NCBI RefSeq assembly: GCF_000284595.1
Contig: NC_017671.1
Coordinates: 901,001-965,000, forward strand
DNA length: 64,000 bases
Reading direction: 5' to 3'
Source: Stenotrophomonas maltophilia D457
GTDB lineage: Bacteria; Pseudomonadota; Gammaproteobacteria; Xanthomonadales; Xanthomonadaceae
The notes beneath the pieces are model-generated. The model ran no database searches. It was given only the letters and a program-made list of their open reading frames with translations, and had not been told where the DNA came from. Below, one piece after another: positions 9,062-18,478 of the stretch. How positions within the stretch are numbered: position 1 is the first letter of the stretch; every line of letters begins with the position of its first letter. The position numbers and the translations under genes were made by a program.

Positions 9062-10429
9062 ATGGCGCAAGCTGGCATCGGTAACCTCGCGGGCGGAATG
9101 GGCAAGTTCACTGAACTTCGCCAACGTTTGCTGTTCGTCGTCGGGGCTTTGATCGTCTATCGCATCGGCTGCTACGTGCCGGTGCCGGGCGTCAATCCCG
9201 ATGCCATGCTTGCCATGATGCAACAGCAGGGCGGCGGCATCGTGGACATGTTCAACATGTTCTCGGGCGGCGCCCTGCACCGTTTCAGCATCTTCGCGCT
9301 GAACGTGATGCCGTACATCTCGGCATCGATCGTGATGCAGCTGGCCGTGCACATCTTCCCCGCCCTGAAGGCGATGCAGAAGGAAGGTGAGTCCGGCCGC
9401 CGCAAGATCACCCAGTATTCGCGCATCGGCGCCGTGCTGCTGGCAGTGGTGCAGGGCGGCTCGATCGCGCTGGCCCTGCAGGGCCAGGTCTCGCCGTCGG
9501 GCGCTCCGGTCGTGTATGCGCCGGGCATGGGCTTCGTGCTCACTGCCGTGGTCGCACTGACCGCCGGCACCATGTTCCTGATGTGGGTCGGTGAGCAGGT
9601 CACCGAGCGCGGCATCGGCAACGGCGTGTCGCTGATCATCTTCGCCGGTATCGTGGCGGGCCTGCCGGGTGCGGTCATCCACACCTTCGATGCCTACCGC
9701 GACGGCAACATCCAGTTCATCCAGCTGCTGCTGATCGCCATCGTCGTGCTCGCCTTCACCTTCTTCGTGGTGTTCGTCGAGCGTGGCCAGCGCCGGATCA
9801 CGGTCAATTACGCGCGCCGCCAGGGTGGTCGCAACGCGTACATGAACCAGACCTCGTTCCTGCCGCTGAAGCTCAACATGGCCGGCGTCATCCCGGCGAT
9901 CTTTGCCTCGAGCCTGCTGGCCTTCCCGGCCACCCTGGCCATGTGGTCCGGCCAGGCCGCCAACCAGAGCAGCTTCGGCCAGGTCCTGCAGAAGGTCGCC
10001 AACGCCCTGGGCCCGGGCGAGCCGCTGCACATGATCGTGTTCGCTGCGCTGATCACCGGTTTCGCGTTCTTCTATACCGCGCTGGTGTTCAACTCGCAGG
10101 AAACCGCCGACAACCTGAAGAAGTCCGGTGCGCTGATTCCGGGCATCCGTCCGGGCAAGGCGACCGCCGACTACATCGACGGCGTGCTGACCCGCCTGAC
10201 CGCGGCCGGCTCGGCGTACCTGGTGATCGTCTGCCTGCTGCCGGAACTGATGCGCACGCAGCTGAACGCCTCGTTCTACTTCGGTGGTACTTCGCTGCTG
10301 ATCGTGGTGGTGGTGGTGATGGACTTCATCGCCCAGGTGCAGGCGCACCTGATGTCCCACCAGTACGAGAGCCTGCTGAAGAAGGCCAATCTGAAGGGTG
10401 GCAACCGCGGCGGTTTTGCCCGCGGCTGA
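9062..10429 (+). CDS. secY: Preprotein translocase channel subunit SecY
   Basis: SecY (455 residues) is the central channel of the Sec translocon in the inner membrane, working with SecE, SecG and SecA. About ten hydrophobic segments are visible; the first helix and plug region include [14 protein letters not shown], followed by [20 protein letters not shown] (signature 1), and the cytoplasmic loop [18 protein letters not shown]. Length matches the family. It closes the spc gene group; the next gene, rpsM, is 347 bases away with hairpins and a possible promoter in between. Confidence 0.98.
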   Translation: MAQAGIGNLAGGMGKFTELRQRLLFVVGALIVYRIGCYVPVPGVNPDAMLAMMQQQGGGIVDMFNMFSGGALHRFSIFALNVMPYISASIVMQLAVHIFPALKAMQKEGESGRRKITQYSRIGAVLLAVVQGGSIALALQGQVSPSGAPVVYAPGMGFVLTAVVALTAGTMFLMWVGEQVTERGIGNGVSLIIFAGIVAGLPGAVIHTFDAYRDGNIQFIQLLLIAIVVLAFTFFVVFVERGQRRITVNYARRQGGRNAYMNQTSFLPLKLNMAGVIPAIFASSLLAFPATLAMWSGQAANQSSFGQVLQKVANALGPGEPLHMIVFAALITGFAFFYTALVFNSQETADNLKKSGALIPGIRPGKATADYIDGVLTRLTAAGSAYLVIVCLLPELMRTQLNASFYFGGTSLLIVVVVVMDFIAQVQAHLMSHQYESLLKKANLKGGNRGGFARG

Positions 10430-10444
10430 TAGGCCTGTTATACT
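10415..10444 (+). promoter_or_regulatory. Candidate promoter for the alpha operon
   Basis: TTTGCC (10415-10420) and TATACT (10439-10444) are 18 bases apart and overlap the 3' end of secY. If active, it would give the rpsM-rplQ operon its own start with a leader of over 300 bases. This is inferred only from the hexamers. Confidence 0.35.
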
Positions 10445-10776
10445 TTCGTCTTCCTGACGTGATGGTCCCTCCGCTTCGCGGACTCCGGCCACACAAACGA
10501 AGGGCGGCCCCCGCAGCGGTTCCGGGTGGGGGTGTGATGAGGTGGTCCCGCGCTGGAGTAGCGCGGGCGGCCCCGGGGGAAACCCCAGGTCCAACCCCAT
10601 CCGGCGCCGGAGCCTGGGCACACTCCCCAGGCCGGGTTCATGAAACCAATGGTTTCACGGGCTTCCATGTAAACCGGAACCTTGTTAGTATCGCTAGTTC
10701 ACTTTTTTGATCCATCCTGCCGGATTGGCGTGCCCGAGGCGCGCTGTCGGCCATCACTCAGCTGGAGAACCGCGTC
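10430..10776 (+). promoter_or_regulatory. Long structured leader before rpsM
   Basis: This 347-base gap contains no credible gene. It holds an 8-bp hairpin (10547-10554 with 10560-10567), a 7-bp hairpin (10641-10647 with 10651-10657) and a short T-run at 10703-10708. In E. coli the region before rpsM is where S4 represses the alpha operon through a pseudoknot; a similar role here is possible but the structure is not recognisably the same. Confidence 0.4.
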
Positions 10777-11133
10777 ATGGCGCGTATTGCAGGCGTCAAC
10801 CTGCCAGCCCAGAAGCATGTCTGGGTCGGGTTGCAAAGCATTTACGGCATCGGCCGTACCCGTTCGAAGAAGGTCTGCGAAGTCGCAGGCGTTGCTTCGA
10901 CCACCAAGATCCGCGATCTGTCGGAGCCGGAAATCGAGCGCCTGCGCGCCGAAGTCGGCAAGTACATCGTGGAAGGCGATCTGCGCCGTGAAATCGGTAT
11001 CGCGATCAAGCGCCTGATGGACCTGGGCTGCTACCGCGGCCTGCGTCACCGTCGTGGCCTCCCGCTGCGTGGCCAGCGCACCCGTACCAACGCCCGCACC
11101 CGCAAGGGTCCGCGCAAGGCGATCAAGAAGTAA
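10777..11133 (+). CDS. rpsM: 30S ribosomal protein S13
   Basis: S13 (118 residues) forms inter-subunit bridges from the head of the small subunit and pairs with S19. The helix-two-turn-helix region begins [15 protein letters not shown] and the basic C-terminal tail contains [20 protein letters not shown], the family signature. It opens the alpha operon, with GGAGAA before the ATG, and rpsK follows after 11 bases. Confidence 0.98.
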   Translation: MARIAGVNLPAQKHVWVGLQSIYGIGRTRSKKVCEVAGVASTTKIRDLSEPEIERLRAEVGKYIVEGDLRREIGIAIKRLMDLGCYRGLRHRRGLPLRGQRTRTNARTRKGPRKAIKK

Positions 11134-11144
11134 GGGACTGAGAA

Positions 11145-11534
11145 ATGGCTAAGCCCGCTGCTAAGACCAAGAAGAAGATCAAGCGCGTCGTCACCGACGG
11201 CGTTGCCCACGTCCATGCTTCGTTCAACAACACCATCGTCACCATCACCGACCGCCAGGGCAATGCTCTGTCGTGGGCGACCTCCGGTGGCGCTGGCTTC
11301 CGCGGTTCGCGCAAGTCGACCCCGTTCGCTGCCCAGGTGGCTGCTGAAAAGGCCGGTCGTGCTGCGCTGGACTACGGCGTGAAGTCGCTGGAAGTCCGCA
11401 TCAAGGGCCCGGGTCCGGGCCGTGAGTCGGCCGTGCGTTCGTTGAACAACGTCGGCTACAAGATCACCAACATCATCGACGTGACGCCTATCCCGCACAA
11501 CGGGTGCCGTCCGCCGAAGAAGCGTCGCGTCTAA
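11145..11534 (+). CDS. rpsK: 30S ribosomal protein S11
   Basis: S11 (129 residues) lies on the platform of the small subunit near the E site. Diagnostic stretches are [38 protein letters not shown] and the C-terminal [16 protein letters not shown]. It lies between rpsM and rpsD with short gaps of 11 and 15 bases. Confidence 0.98.
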   Translation: MAKPAAKTKKKIKRVVTDGVAHVHASFNNTIVTITDRQGNALSWATSGGAGFRGSRKSTPFAAQVAAEKAGRAALDYGVKSLEVRIKGPGPGRESAVRSLNNVGYKITNIIDVTPIPHNGCRPPKKRRV

Positions 11535-11549
11535 AGGGAGCGATAAGAA

Positions 11550-12179
11550 ATGGCTCGTTATATCGGTCCTACCTGTAAGCTCGCCCGCCGCGAAGGCGCC
11601 GACCTGTCCCTGAAGAGCCCGGCGCGTGCGCTGGACTCGAAGTGCAAGCTGGAGCAGAAGCCCGGCCAGCACGGCGCCACTGCCCGCAAGGGCAAGCTGT
11701 CCGACTACGCCACCCAGCTGCGTGAAAAGCAGAAGGTCAAGCGTATCTACGGCCTGCTGGAGCGTCAGTTCCGCAACTACTACAAGAAGGCCTCGACCAA
11801 GAAGGGCAACACCGGCGAGAACCTGCTGCAGCTGTTGGAAACCCGCCTGGACAACGTCGTCTACCGCATGGGCTTCGCCGTGACCCGTCCGGCTGCCCGT
11901 CAGCTGGTGTCGCACCGCGGCGTCACCGTGAATGGCAAGTCGGTCAACCTGGCTTCGTACCAGGTCAAGGCTGGCGACGCCATCGCCCTGTCTGAAAAGG
12001 CTGCCAAGCAGCTGCGCGTCCAGGAAGCCCTGACCGTCGCCGCCCAGCATGACCTGAGCCCGTCGTGGGTTGAAGTGGATTCCGGCAAGTTCACCGGCAT
12101 CTTCAAGGCTGTTCCGGATCGTTCGGATCTGCCTGCGGACATCAACGAAGCGCTGATCGTCGAGCTGTATTCGAAGTAA
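11550..12179 (+). CDS. rpsD: 30S ribosomal protein S4
   Basis: S4 (209 residues) nucleates assembly of the 16S 5' domain and in E. coli is the translational repressor of this same operon. The N-terminal domain begins [16 protein letters not shown]; only Cys9 and one further cysteine are present, so it is not the four-cysteine zinc form. The S4 RNA-binding domain appears as [20 protein letters not shown] and [14 protein letters not shown] (about residues 97-130). A strong hairpin lies just after the gene. Confidence 0.97.
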   Translation: MARYIGPTCKLARREGADLSLKSPARALDSKCKLEQKPGQHGATARKGKLSDYATQLREKQKVKRIYGLLERQFRNYYKKASTKKGNTGENLLQLLETRLDNVVYRMGFAVTRPAARQLVSHRGVTVNGKSVNLASYQVKAGDAIALSEKAAKQLRVQEALTVAAQHDLSPSWVEVDSGKFTGIFKAVPDRSDLPADINEALIVELYSK

Positions 12180-12193
12180 TTCACATTGGAGAG

Positions 12194-12213
12194 CCCCCGG
12201 CGACGGCCGGGGG
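12194..12213 (+). terminator. Hairpin between rpsD and rpoA
   Basis: A perfect 8-bp GC stem (12194-12201 with 12206-12213) with a GACG loop lies 15 bases after rpsD and just before the rpoA ribosome binding site. With only two T residues following, it probably modulates (for example partial termination or mRNA stability) rather than ends the transcript. Confidence 0.45.
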
Positions 12214-12234
12214 TTCACTAGGAGAACCCGCAAC

Positions 12235-13233
12235 ATGACGGTTACCGCCAACCAGGTTCTGCGTCCTCGCGGTCCGCAGATCGAACGCCTTACCGACACC
12301 CGTGCAAAGGTCGTTATCGAACCTTTGGAGCGGGGTTACGGGCATACGCTGGGTAATGCCCTGCGTCGCGTGCTGCTGTCGTCCATCCCGGGCTTCGCCA
12401 TCACGGAAGTCGAAATCGACGGCGTGTTGCATGAGTACACCACGGTCGAAGGTCTGCAGGAGGACGTGCTCGAAGTCCTGCTGAACCTGAAGGACGTGGC
12501 CATCCGTATGCACTCCGGCGACAGCGCCACCCTGTCCCTGTCCAAGCAGGGCCCGGGCGTTGTCACCGCTGCCGACATCAAGGTCGACCACAATGTGGAG
12601 ATCCTGAACGGCGACCATGTGATCTGCCACCTGACCAAGGATACGGCGATCAACATGCGTCTGAAGATCGAACGTGGTTTCGGCTACCAGCCGGCTGCCG
12701 CGCGTCGTCGTCCGGACGAAGAAACCCGTGCCATCGGCCGCCTGGTCCTGGATGCCTCGTTCTCGCCGGTCCGCCGTGTCGCCTACGCCGTGGAAGCGGC
12801 GCGTGTCGAACAGCGTACCGACCTGGACAAGCTGGTCATCGATATCGAGACCAACGGCACCATCGATGCCGAGGAAGCCGTGCGCACCGCCGCCGACATC
12901 CTCAGCGACCAGCTGTCGGTGTTCGGTGACTTCACCCACCGCGACCGCGGTGCGGCCAAGCCGGCCAACAACGGCGTGGATCCGGTGCTGCTGCGCCCGA
13001 TCGACGATCTGGAGCTGACCGTGCGTTCGGCCAACTGCCTGAAGGCTGAAAGCATCTACTACATCGGCGATCTGATCCAGAAGACCGAAGTGGAGCTGCT
13101 GAAGACCCCGAACCTGGGCAAGAAGTCGCTCACCGAGATCAAGGAAGTGCTGGCTCAGCGCGGCCTGTCCCTCGGCATGAAGCTGGAGAACTGGCCGCCG
13201 GCCGGCGTCGCCAGCCACGGCATGCTGGGCTGA
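12235..13233 (+). CDS. rpoA: DNA-directed RNA polymerase subunit alpha
   Basis: RpoA (332 residues) dimerises to start core polymerase assembly, and its C-terminal domain binds UP elements and activators. The N-terminal domain has [20 protein letters not shown] (about residues 26-45). The C-terminal domain, after a flexible linker, has the helix-hairpin-helix part [20 protein letters not shown] and [19 protein letters not shown], where DNA- and activator-contacting residues lie. It is preceded by AGGAG and followed, after 190 bases, by rplQ. Confidence 0.98.
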   Translation: MTVTANQVLRPRGPQIERLTDTRAKVVIEPLERGYGHTLGNALRRVLLSSIPGFAITEVEIDGVLHEYTTVEGLQEDVLEVLLNLKDVAIRMHSGDSATLSLSKQGPGVVTAADIKVDHNVEILNGDHVICHLTKDTAINMRLKIERGFGYQPAAARRRPDEETRAIGRLVLDASFSPVRRVAYAVEAARVEQRTDLDKLVIDIETNGTIDAEEAVRTAADILSDQLSVFGDFTHRDRGAAKPANNGVDPVLLRPIDDLELTVRSANCLKAESIYYIGDLIQKTEVELLKTPNLGKKSLTEIKEVLAQRGLSLGMKLENWPPAGVASHGMLG

Positions 13234-13250
13234 TATCGGTAATGCCTGGA

Positions 13251-13274
13251 GGCTCCACCGCTCGCGGTGGAGCC
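13251..13274 (+). terminator. Hairpin between rpoA and rplQ
   Basis: A perfect 10-bp stem (13251-13260 with 13265-13274), CTCG loop and two following T residues lie 17 bases after rpoA. A smaller hairpin (13300-13305 with 13309-13314) follows. The 190-base gap contains no gene. This may lower rplQ expression relative to rpoA. Confidence 0.5.
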
Positions 13275-13423
13275 TTCAACGCAACACACCATGCCACGAC
13301 GAACCGCAGGTTCGCGGGCAGGTCGTCCAGGACGGGCGGCCAGGACCAACCGCAGTCCGCGCAGTAACGCCAGGATGGCGACAACGATCCACACAGCCGC
13401 ATCATTAACCAAGGAATATCACC

Positions 13424-13807
13424 ATGCGTCACCAGAAGTCTGGCCGTAAGTTCAGCCGCACCAGCGCGCACCGCGAAGCGATGTTCAAGAACATGGCCGC
13501 CTCGCTGTTCAAGCACGAGCTGATCAAGACCACCCTGCCGAAGGCCAAGGAACTGCGCCGCGTTGCCGAGCCGCTGATCACTCTGGCCAAGGTCGACTCG
13601 GTCGCCAACCGCCGTCTGGCCTTCGCCCGCCTGCGCGACAACGAAGCCGTGGGCAACCTGTTCACCATCCTGGGCCCGCGCTACGCGAACCGTCCGGGCG
13701 GCTACCTGCGCCTGCTGAAGTGCGGTTTCCGCGCCGGCGACAACGCACCGTTGGCCTACGTCGAGCTGGTTGACCGTCCGGTCGTGGCCGAGGAAGTGGC
13801 CGAGTAA
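13424..13807 (+). CDS. rplQ: 50S ribosomal protein L17
   Basis: L17 (127 residues) lies at the solvent side of the large subunit near the tunnel exit. The start [20 protein letters not shown] and the segment [19 protein letters not shown] followed by [10 protein letters not shown] are diagnostic. AAGGAA precedes the ATG. It is the last gene of the ribosomal cluster and is followed by an intrinsic terminator. Confidence 0.98.
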   Translation: MRHQKSGRKFSRTSAHREAMFKNMAASLFKHELIKTTLPKAKELRRVAEPLITLAKVDSVANRRLAFARLRDNEAVGNLFTILGPRYANRPGGYLRLLKCGFRAGDNAPLAYVELVDRPVVAEEVAE

Positions 13808-13833
13808 TCGGACCGCTCCAACGCGACACAGCG

Positions 13834-13858
13834 AAAGCCCGGCTCCTGCCGGGCTTTT
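13834..13858 (+). terminator. Intrinsic terminator of the alpha operon
   Basis: A perfect 9-bp stem (13834-13842 with 13849-13857) with a CTCCTG loop merges into a short T-run 26 bases after the rplQ stop codon. It is the natural end of the ribosomal protein transcript. Confidence 0.8.
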
Positions 13859-13867
13859 GCGTTTCCA

Positions 13868-13906
13868 GGGGTCGGATCCCTTTCCGCAGGAAAGGGCTCT
13901 GACCCC
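13868..13906. repeat. GGGGTC-type hairpin repeat, copy 1
   Basis: This is the first of ten copies in the window of a ~39-base inverted repeat with outer arms GGGGTC/GACCCC and an inner stem, here CCCTTTCC/GGAAAGGG around GCA. It lies just after the rplQ terminator. Copies are always intergenic. Confidence 0.85.
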
Positions 13907-13923
13907 GAGCAGGCAGCACCGCA

Positions 13924-13959
13924 GGTCAGATCCCTTTGCATTCGCAAAGGGATCCGACC
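13924..13959. repeat. GGGGTC-type hairpin repeat, copy 2
   Basis: Second copy, 17 bases from the first, with 16-base arms starting GGTCAGATCC and an inner stem CCTTTGC/GCAAAGG around ATTC. The inner stem differs from copy 1 but still pairs fully. Confidence 0.8.
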
Positions 13960-14049
13960 CGCACCGTTCCGACAGGCGTCACCTGTGGCGGTTCGAATGG
14001 GGCGCGCTCTCGGTTACGCTTGGCGCCTTGATCCATTCGAGCGTTGACG

Positions 14050-14556
14050 ATGAATCCACTGCGCTGGCCCTTCCGCGCCCAGTTCTTCCTGGGCTTCCTG
14101 ATCTGCGCGGGCCTGCTCGGCTACGCGATCTTCCTGCAGCTGAAGATGGGCCTGGAGCCGTGCCCGCTGTGCATCTTCCAGCGCCTGGCTTTTGCCGCGC
14201 TGGGCCTGTTGTTCCTGATCGGTGCGCTGCACGGGCCGTCCAACCGTCCCGGCCGCGCCACCTACGGCGTGCTCGCCTTCATCGCGGCGGCCGTCGGCAT
14301 GGGCATCGCTGCGCGCCACGTCTACGTGCAGATGCTGCCGCCGGAGATGGGCGCGACCTGTGGCCCGCCGCTGAGCTTCCTGCGCGAGACCATGGGGCCG
14401 CTGGAAGTGTTCCGCACGGTGCTGACCGGTACCGGCAACTGCGGCAACATCGACTGGACGTTCCTGGGCCTGACCATGCCGATGTGGTCGGGCGTGTGGT
14501 TCGTGCTGCTGGCGCTGTGGGCACTGGTGGTGTCGCTGCGCAAGGTCAAGCGCTGA
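14050..14556 (+). CDS. dsbB: Disulfide bond formation protein B
   Basis: DsbB (168 residues) is an inner-membrane protein that reoxidises DsbA and passes the electrons to quinones. Four hydrophobic segments are visible. The first periplasmic loop has the redox pair CPLC (Cys38, Cys41), followed by IFQR, whose arginine belongs to the quinone site; the second loop has Cys104 and Cys131. An in-frame TTG at 14044 is ignored in favour of the ATG at 14050. It stands alone between hairpin repeats, so it is probably monocistronic. Confidence 0.93.
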   Translation: MNPLRWPFRAQFFLGFLICAGLLGYAIFLQLKMGLEPCPLCIFQRLAFAALGLLFLIGALHGPSNRPGRATYGVLAFIAAAVGMGIAARHVYVQMLPPEMGATCGPPLSFLRETMGPLEVFRTVLTGTGNCGNIDWTFLGLTMPMWSGVWFVLLALWALVVSLRKVKR

Positions 14557-14564
14557 AGCAGGAT

Positions 14565-14603
14565 GGGGTCGGATCCCTTTGCATCGCAAAGGGCTCTGAC
14601 CCC
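14565..14603. repeat. GGGGTC-type hairpin repeat, copy 3
   Basis: Starts 9 bases after the dsbB stop codon; inner stem CCCTTTGC/GCAAAGGG with a short loop. Together with copy 4 it fills the space between the convergent dsbB and TonB-receptor genes, and may act as a terminator for both, although it lacks T-runs. Confidence 0.85.
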
Positions 14604-14614
14604 ATTTCCGGTGC

Positions 14615-14653
14615 GGGGTCAGAGCCCTTTCCTGCGGAAAGGGATCCGACCCC
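14615..14653. repeat. GGGGTC-type hairpin repeat, copy 4
   Basis: Lies 11 bases after copy 3 and 7 bases from the stop codon of the TonB-dependent receptor on the other strand. Its ends are GGGGTCAGAG and ATCCGACCCC, in the opposite orientation to copy 3, so the two copies form an inverted pair. Confidence 0.85.
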
Positions 14654-14660
14654 TGTCTCC

Positions 14661-16784
14661 TCAGAAGTCCTGCTGCAGGCTCAGGTAGGCGCCGCGGCGC
14701 GGTCCCCATTGCGGGGCGAACACGCCGACACCGCCGCCATCGCGCAGCTGGTAGCTGCGATCCAATGCGTTGATCACGGCCAGCTGCACGTGCAGCGGAT
14801 GGCCGCTGTCGGCATTGAAATCATGCCCGGCGCTGAGGTTCACCTGCAGGTAGGACGGCAGCTCGCCGCCGTTGGGCACGCCCTCGATATCCGAACGCAG
14901 GCCGCTGCCGAACACGTAGTTGGCACCGACCCGGTTGTGCCCGGCGAAGGCGTAGCTGAAGCCCCCCGACGACGTCAGCTTCTGGTCGTGGTCCAGGTGG
15001 ATCCAGTGGTCGGCCACATAGGCCAGCGCGTCCGGATCGAGGTTGTACTGGCTGGTGATGACCTGGGTGCCGATGGCCTTGTTGTACGCCGCGTTGAAGT
15101 AGGCGCTGAACGGACCGTTGCTGTAGTCGGCACTGAACTCCAGCCCACGGATATGGCCGCGGCGGTAGTTGAACGTCGAGTAGATGTAGGCGGCGCCGAA
15201 CTGGCCTTCGTCCTGCAGGCGCGCGACGCGGCGGTCGTAGGCGTCCAGGCCCAGGGTCAGGTGTTCACCCAGCTGCTGCGAGACGCCGATGTCGTAGTAG
15301 TCGCTGCGTTCGGCCAGCGGAATGTTGTTGCCGCCGCCCGGCTGCTGGTTGGTGGTGCCGTCGTACAGGGCGATATCGCTGCTGGCGATCAGCTCACTGG
15401 CCGGTGGCGTGAAGTAACGCGAATAGCCGGCATGCACGGTGGTGCTGTCGCTGGCATTCCAGACCGCGCCCACGCGGGGGCTGAGCTGGCCCTCGGTGCG
15501 GCCGAAGGCCTTGTAGCGATCACCACGCAGGCCGTAGTTCACTGTCCAGTCGTCGCCGATCTTCCACTCATCCTGCACGTACACCGCCAGCGTACTGGCG
15601 TGGAAGGCGCTGCGGTCTGGAATCAGCAGTGGCGTGGTGCTGGATTGCTGGCCGGCGCCATCGACCGGGAACACCCAGCTGTTGTTGCTGGCGCGCGCAT
15701 TCTCGTAGTTGCCGTACAGGCCGTAGCGCAGCGTGTGGTCGTTGCCCAGCGGGGTGGAGAAGTCGGCCTGCAGCGTGTTGGCGCGGTTGCTGCGCTGGAC
15801 CTGCGAGGCGACGCCACTGAATACCAGATCGCCGATGACATCCGGGTTGAACGCCACGTCGCTGTAGCGCTGCCCGGCGGACAGCTGGTAGGCGGTGCCG
15901 CCCAGCGTGCCCTGCAGCACCAGCATGCCGAAGCGGGTGGTCTCGCGCTGGGTTTCATCCAGCTGGCTGGAGTCGAAGGTGGTCGTGTCCAGGTAACCGA
16001 ACTGCGGGGTCTGCCCGGGATTGACCGGGATCTGGAAGCGATTGTTGGCAAAGCCGGCGAACACGCTCAGGCGGGTGTTCTCGTTGACCAGGTAGGTCAG
16101 GTCGGCGAAGGCTTTGCCCTGGTGCGTGTCGTCGTGCAGCGGCTTGCGCGAGCGGGTCGGGTTCTCCAGGCCGACCTCGTTCTGGTCGTAGTTGCCGGTC
16201 AGGAACCAGCTCCAGCGCCCTTGATTGCCCCACCACGAGGCATTCGGATTGATCTTGCCGAACGAGCCTGCGGTCAGACCGGCGCTGCCGCCATTGCCGA
16301 GCTCGGCGCCGCTGCGGGTGGTGATGTCGACCACCGCAGCGGTGCGCTCGCCGAACTGCGCCGGCAGCGCCCCGTCCATCAGGCGGATGCTCTTGATGGT
16401 GCGGGCATCCAGGGTCTGGCCGAAGCCGGAGATCGATTCGGGCAGCAGTACGCCGTTGATGCGGTACTGCAGGTTCGCGTGGTCGCCGCGCACGTGCACG
16501 CCACCGTAGGAATCCTGGACCACGCCCGGAGCCTGCAGCAGCACCTGGCTGAGCGGCGCGGAGGCACCCAGCGGCTGCTTCTGGATGTCCTCGGCGGTGA
16601 TCTGGTACTGGCTGCTGCCGATGTCCGGCGACAGCGCATTGCGGGCCTGGTCGAGCTGGGCGCTGACAGTGACCGTGTCGAGGTCCTTCACGGGAGCGGC
16701 GGCATCGGCGGCCATAGCGAGGGTGGGCAGACTGGCCAGGGTCAGGGCGAAGGTAATGCCGGTAGCGAGCAGGGAGGGCTTCAT
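14661..16784 (-). CDS. TonB-dependent outer membrane receptor
   Basis: The 707-residue protein starts with a signal peptide (MKPSLLATGITFALTLAS, cleavage after AMA near residue 25). A plug domain follows (about 45-160), with VHVRGDHANLQYRINGVLLP and FGERTAAVVDITTRSG, then a 22-strand type barrel ending in the terminal Phe (LSLQQDF). It should import a scarce ligand across the outer membrane using TonB energy. The ligand cannot be told from the sequence. No transport partner genes are adjacent. A 15-base palindrome 38 bases upstream of the start is a possible metal- or ligand-responsive operator. Confidence 0.9.
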   Translation of the reverse strand: MKPSLLATGITFALTLASLPTLAMAADAAAPVKDLDTVTVSAQLDQARNALSPDIGSSQYQITAEDIQKQPLGASAPLSQVLLQAPGVVQDSYGGVHVRGDHANLQYRINGVLLPESISGFGQTLDARTIKSIRLMDGALPAQFGERTAAVVDITTRSGAELGNGGSAGLTAGSFGKINPNASWWGNQGRWSWFLTGNYDQNEVGLENPTRSRKPLHDDTHQGKAFADLTYLVNENTRLSVFAGFANNRFQIPVNPGQTPQFGYLDTTTFDSSQLDETQRETTRFGMLVLQGTLGGTAYQLSAGQRYSDVAFNPDVIGDLVFSGVASQVQRSNRANTLQADFSTPLGNDHTLRYGLYGNYENARASNNSWVFPVDGAGQQSSTTPLLIPDRSAFHASTLAVYVQDEWKIGDDWTVNYGLRGDRYKAFGRTEGQLSPRVGAVWNASDSTTVHAGYSRYFTPPASELIASSDIALYDGTTNQQPGGGNNIPLAERSDYYDIGVSQQLGEHLTLGLDAYDRRVARLQDEGQFGAAYIYSTFNYRRGHIRGLEFSADYSNGPFSAYFNAAYNKAIGTQVITSQYNLDPDALAYVADHWIHLDHDQKLTSSGGFSYAFAGHNRVGANYVFGSGLRSDIEGVPNGGELPSYLQVNLSAGHDFNADSGHPLHVQLAVINALDRSYQLRDGGGVGVFAPQWGPRRGAYLSLQQDF

Positions 16785-16821
16785 GGCAGATAGGCTGTGG
16801 AAGGGGCCGACGGGGATGCAG

Positions 16822-16836
16822 TGTTACTTCGTAACA
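16822..16836 (-). promoter_or_regulatory. Palindrome upstream of the TonB receptor
   Basis: TGTTAC-TTC-GTAACA is a perfect 6-bp inverted repeat with a 3-base centre, 38-52 bases upstream of the receptor ATG, where a promoter would lie. It is a candidate repressor site; the regulator is unknown. Confidence 0.4.
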
Positions 16837-17000
16837 GTGCGTGGCGAATCATGCGCCTGTCCGGGCGGCCGTGGCCATGCGGTTTCTGGCCGATCGCGAT
16901 GCCCTTTCCCCGGCGTTCAGTCATGTGCAGGGCGTGCCCAGCCCTTTGCGCCAGCGGCTGGCTCTGCGACCATGACCGCCCCCCTCCCCGGAAGTCTGCA

Positions 17001-18392
17001 ATGAGCCTGTCCGCCGTTCCGCCCGTCCTCGATCCTGCCGCGACCGCCGCTGGCGCTGCCTGGTCGCCGGAGAGCTGGCGCGGCAAGACCGCGCTGCAGA
17101 TGCCGACCTACCCGGACCCGGTGGCGCTGGACGCTGCACTGCATGAGCTGAAGCGGCTACCGCCGCTGGTCACTTCGTGGGAGATCCTGGCGCTGAAGCA
17201 ACAGTTGGCCGAGGCCCAGGAAGGCAAGCGTTTCCTGCTGCAGGGCGGCGACTGCGCCGAGAACTTCAGCGACTGCGAATCGGGCACGATTTCCAACCGG
17301 TTGAAAGTGCTGCTGCAGATGAGCCTGGTGCTGGTGCATGGCCTTCGCCAGCCGGTGATCCGCGTCGGGCGCTTTGCCGGCCAGTACGCCAAGCCGCGTT
17401 CGGCCGATACCGAGACCCGCGACGGCGTGACCCTGCCCAGCTACCGCGGCGATGTGATCAATGCGCCGGCGTTCACCGAGGCGGCGCGCCTGCCGGATCC
17501 GAAGCGGATGCTGCAGGCGCATGCGCATTCGGCGATGACCATGAACTTCGTGCGTGCGCTGATCGATGGCGGCTTCGCCGACCTGCATCATCCGGAGTAC
17601 TGGAACCTGGAGTGGGTGCGGCATTCGCCGCTGGCCGCCGAGTACCAGAAGATGGTGGCGTCGATCGGTGATGCGGTGCACTTCATGGAAACCCTGGCCG
17701 GGGCCCGCGTGCACAACCTCAACCGCATCGACTTCTACACCTCGCATGAAGCGCTGCTGCTGCCCTACGAGCAGGCGCTGACCCGGCAGGTGCCGCGCCA
17801 GCAGGGCTGGTTGAACCTGAGCACGCATTACCCGTGGATCGGCATGCGCACCGCCGCGCTTGACGGCGCGCACGTGGAATACCTGCGTGGCGTGCGCAAT
17901 CCGATTGCGATCAAGGTCGGCCCGTCGGTGACGCCGGACCAGCTGCTGCGCCTGATCGATGTGCTCAACCCGCATGACGAGCCAGGGCGACTGAGCTTCA
18001 TCCACCGCATGGGGGCAGCGCAGATTGCCGATAAGCTGCCGCCGCTGCTGGATGCGGTCAAGCGCGATGGCCGTCGCGTGCTGTGGGTGTGTGACGCGAT
18101 GCATGGCAATACCGAGAGCACCGCCAATGGCTTCAAGACGCGCCGCTTCGACAACGTGCGTGGCGAAGTGGAGATGTCGTTCGATCTGCATGCGGCCGCA
18201 GGCACGCGACTGGGCGGTGTGCACCTGGAACTGACGGGCGAAGACGTGACCGAATGCACCGGTGGCGCGCGCGAACTGACCGAGCGCGACCTGGAACGCG
18301 CGTATCGTTCGACGGTGGACCCGCGGTTGAACTACGAGCAGTCGCTGGAGATCGCGATGGCGATCGTGCGCAAGCAGGAGCAGGTGCGGTAA
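17001..18392 (+). CDS. 3-deoxy-7-phosphoheptulonate synthase, class II (DAHP synthase)
   Basis: The enzyme joins phosphoenolpyruvate and erythrose 4-phosphate in the first step of the shikimate pathway. The 463-residue protein is of the class II (plant/actinobacterial) type. It shows the metal-site motif LLQGGDCAENF (Cys85), RVGRFAGQYAKPRS (about 123-136), HAHSAMTMNF, the Arg/Lys-rich KVGPSVTP and MHGNT near residue 365. Class I AroF/G/H enzymes of enterobacteria lack these. The ATG at 17001 matches the usual MSLSAVPP-like short N-terminus. It appears monocistronic and is followed by a repeat-rich gap. Confidence 0.93.
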   Translation: MSLSAVPPVLDPAATAAGAAWSPESWRGKTALQMPTYPDPVALDAALHELKRLPPLVTSWEILALKQQLAEAQEGKRFLLQGGDCAENFSDCESGTISNRLKVLLQMSLVLVHGLRQPVIRVGRFAGQYAKPRSADTETRDGVTLPSYRGDVINAPAFTEAARLPDPKRMLQAHAHSAMTMNFVRALIDGGFADLHHPEYWNLEWVRHSPLAAEYQKMVASIGDAVHFMETLAGARVHNLNRIDFYTSHEALLLPYEQALTRQVPRQQGWLNLSTHYPWIGMRTAALDGAHVEYLRGVRNPIAIKVGPSVTPDQLLRLIDVLNPHDEPGRLSFIHRMGAAQIADKLPPLLDAVKRDGRRVLWVCDAMHGNTESTANGFKTRRFDNVRGEVEMSFDLHAAAGTRLGGVHLELTGEDVTECTGGARELTERDLERAYRSTVDPRLNYEQSLEIAMAIVRKQEQVR

Positions 18393-18478
18393 GGGCGTTG
18401 CGGCAGGGCTTGCAGCCCTGCACCTGCTGACGCAACGGCAACGGCAACGGCCTAAGCAACGGCAACAGCATGCATTCC

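Noticed and set aside
13985..14010. GGTTCGAATG near 13990 as a tRNA T-loop
   Set aside because: The flanking bases do not form an acceptor stem or anticodon arm; it is simply the dsbB upstream region.
13770..16793. A 1007-codon open frame on the plus strand across the repeats, dsbB and the antisense of the TonB receptor
   Set aside because: It runs through hairpin repeats and two real genes in other frames, and its product is low-complexity Ala/Val/Gln/Arg-rich; it is an artefact of high GC.
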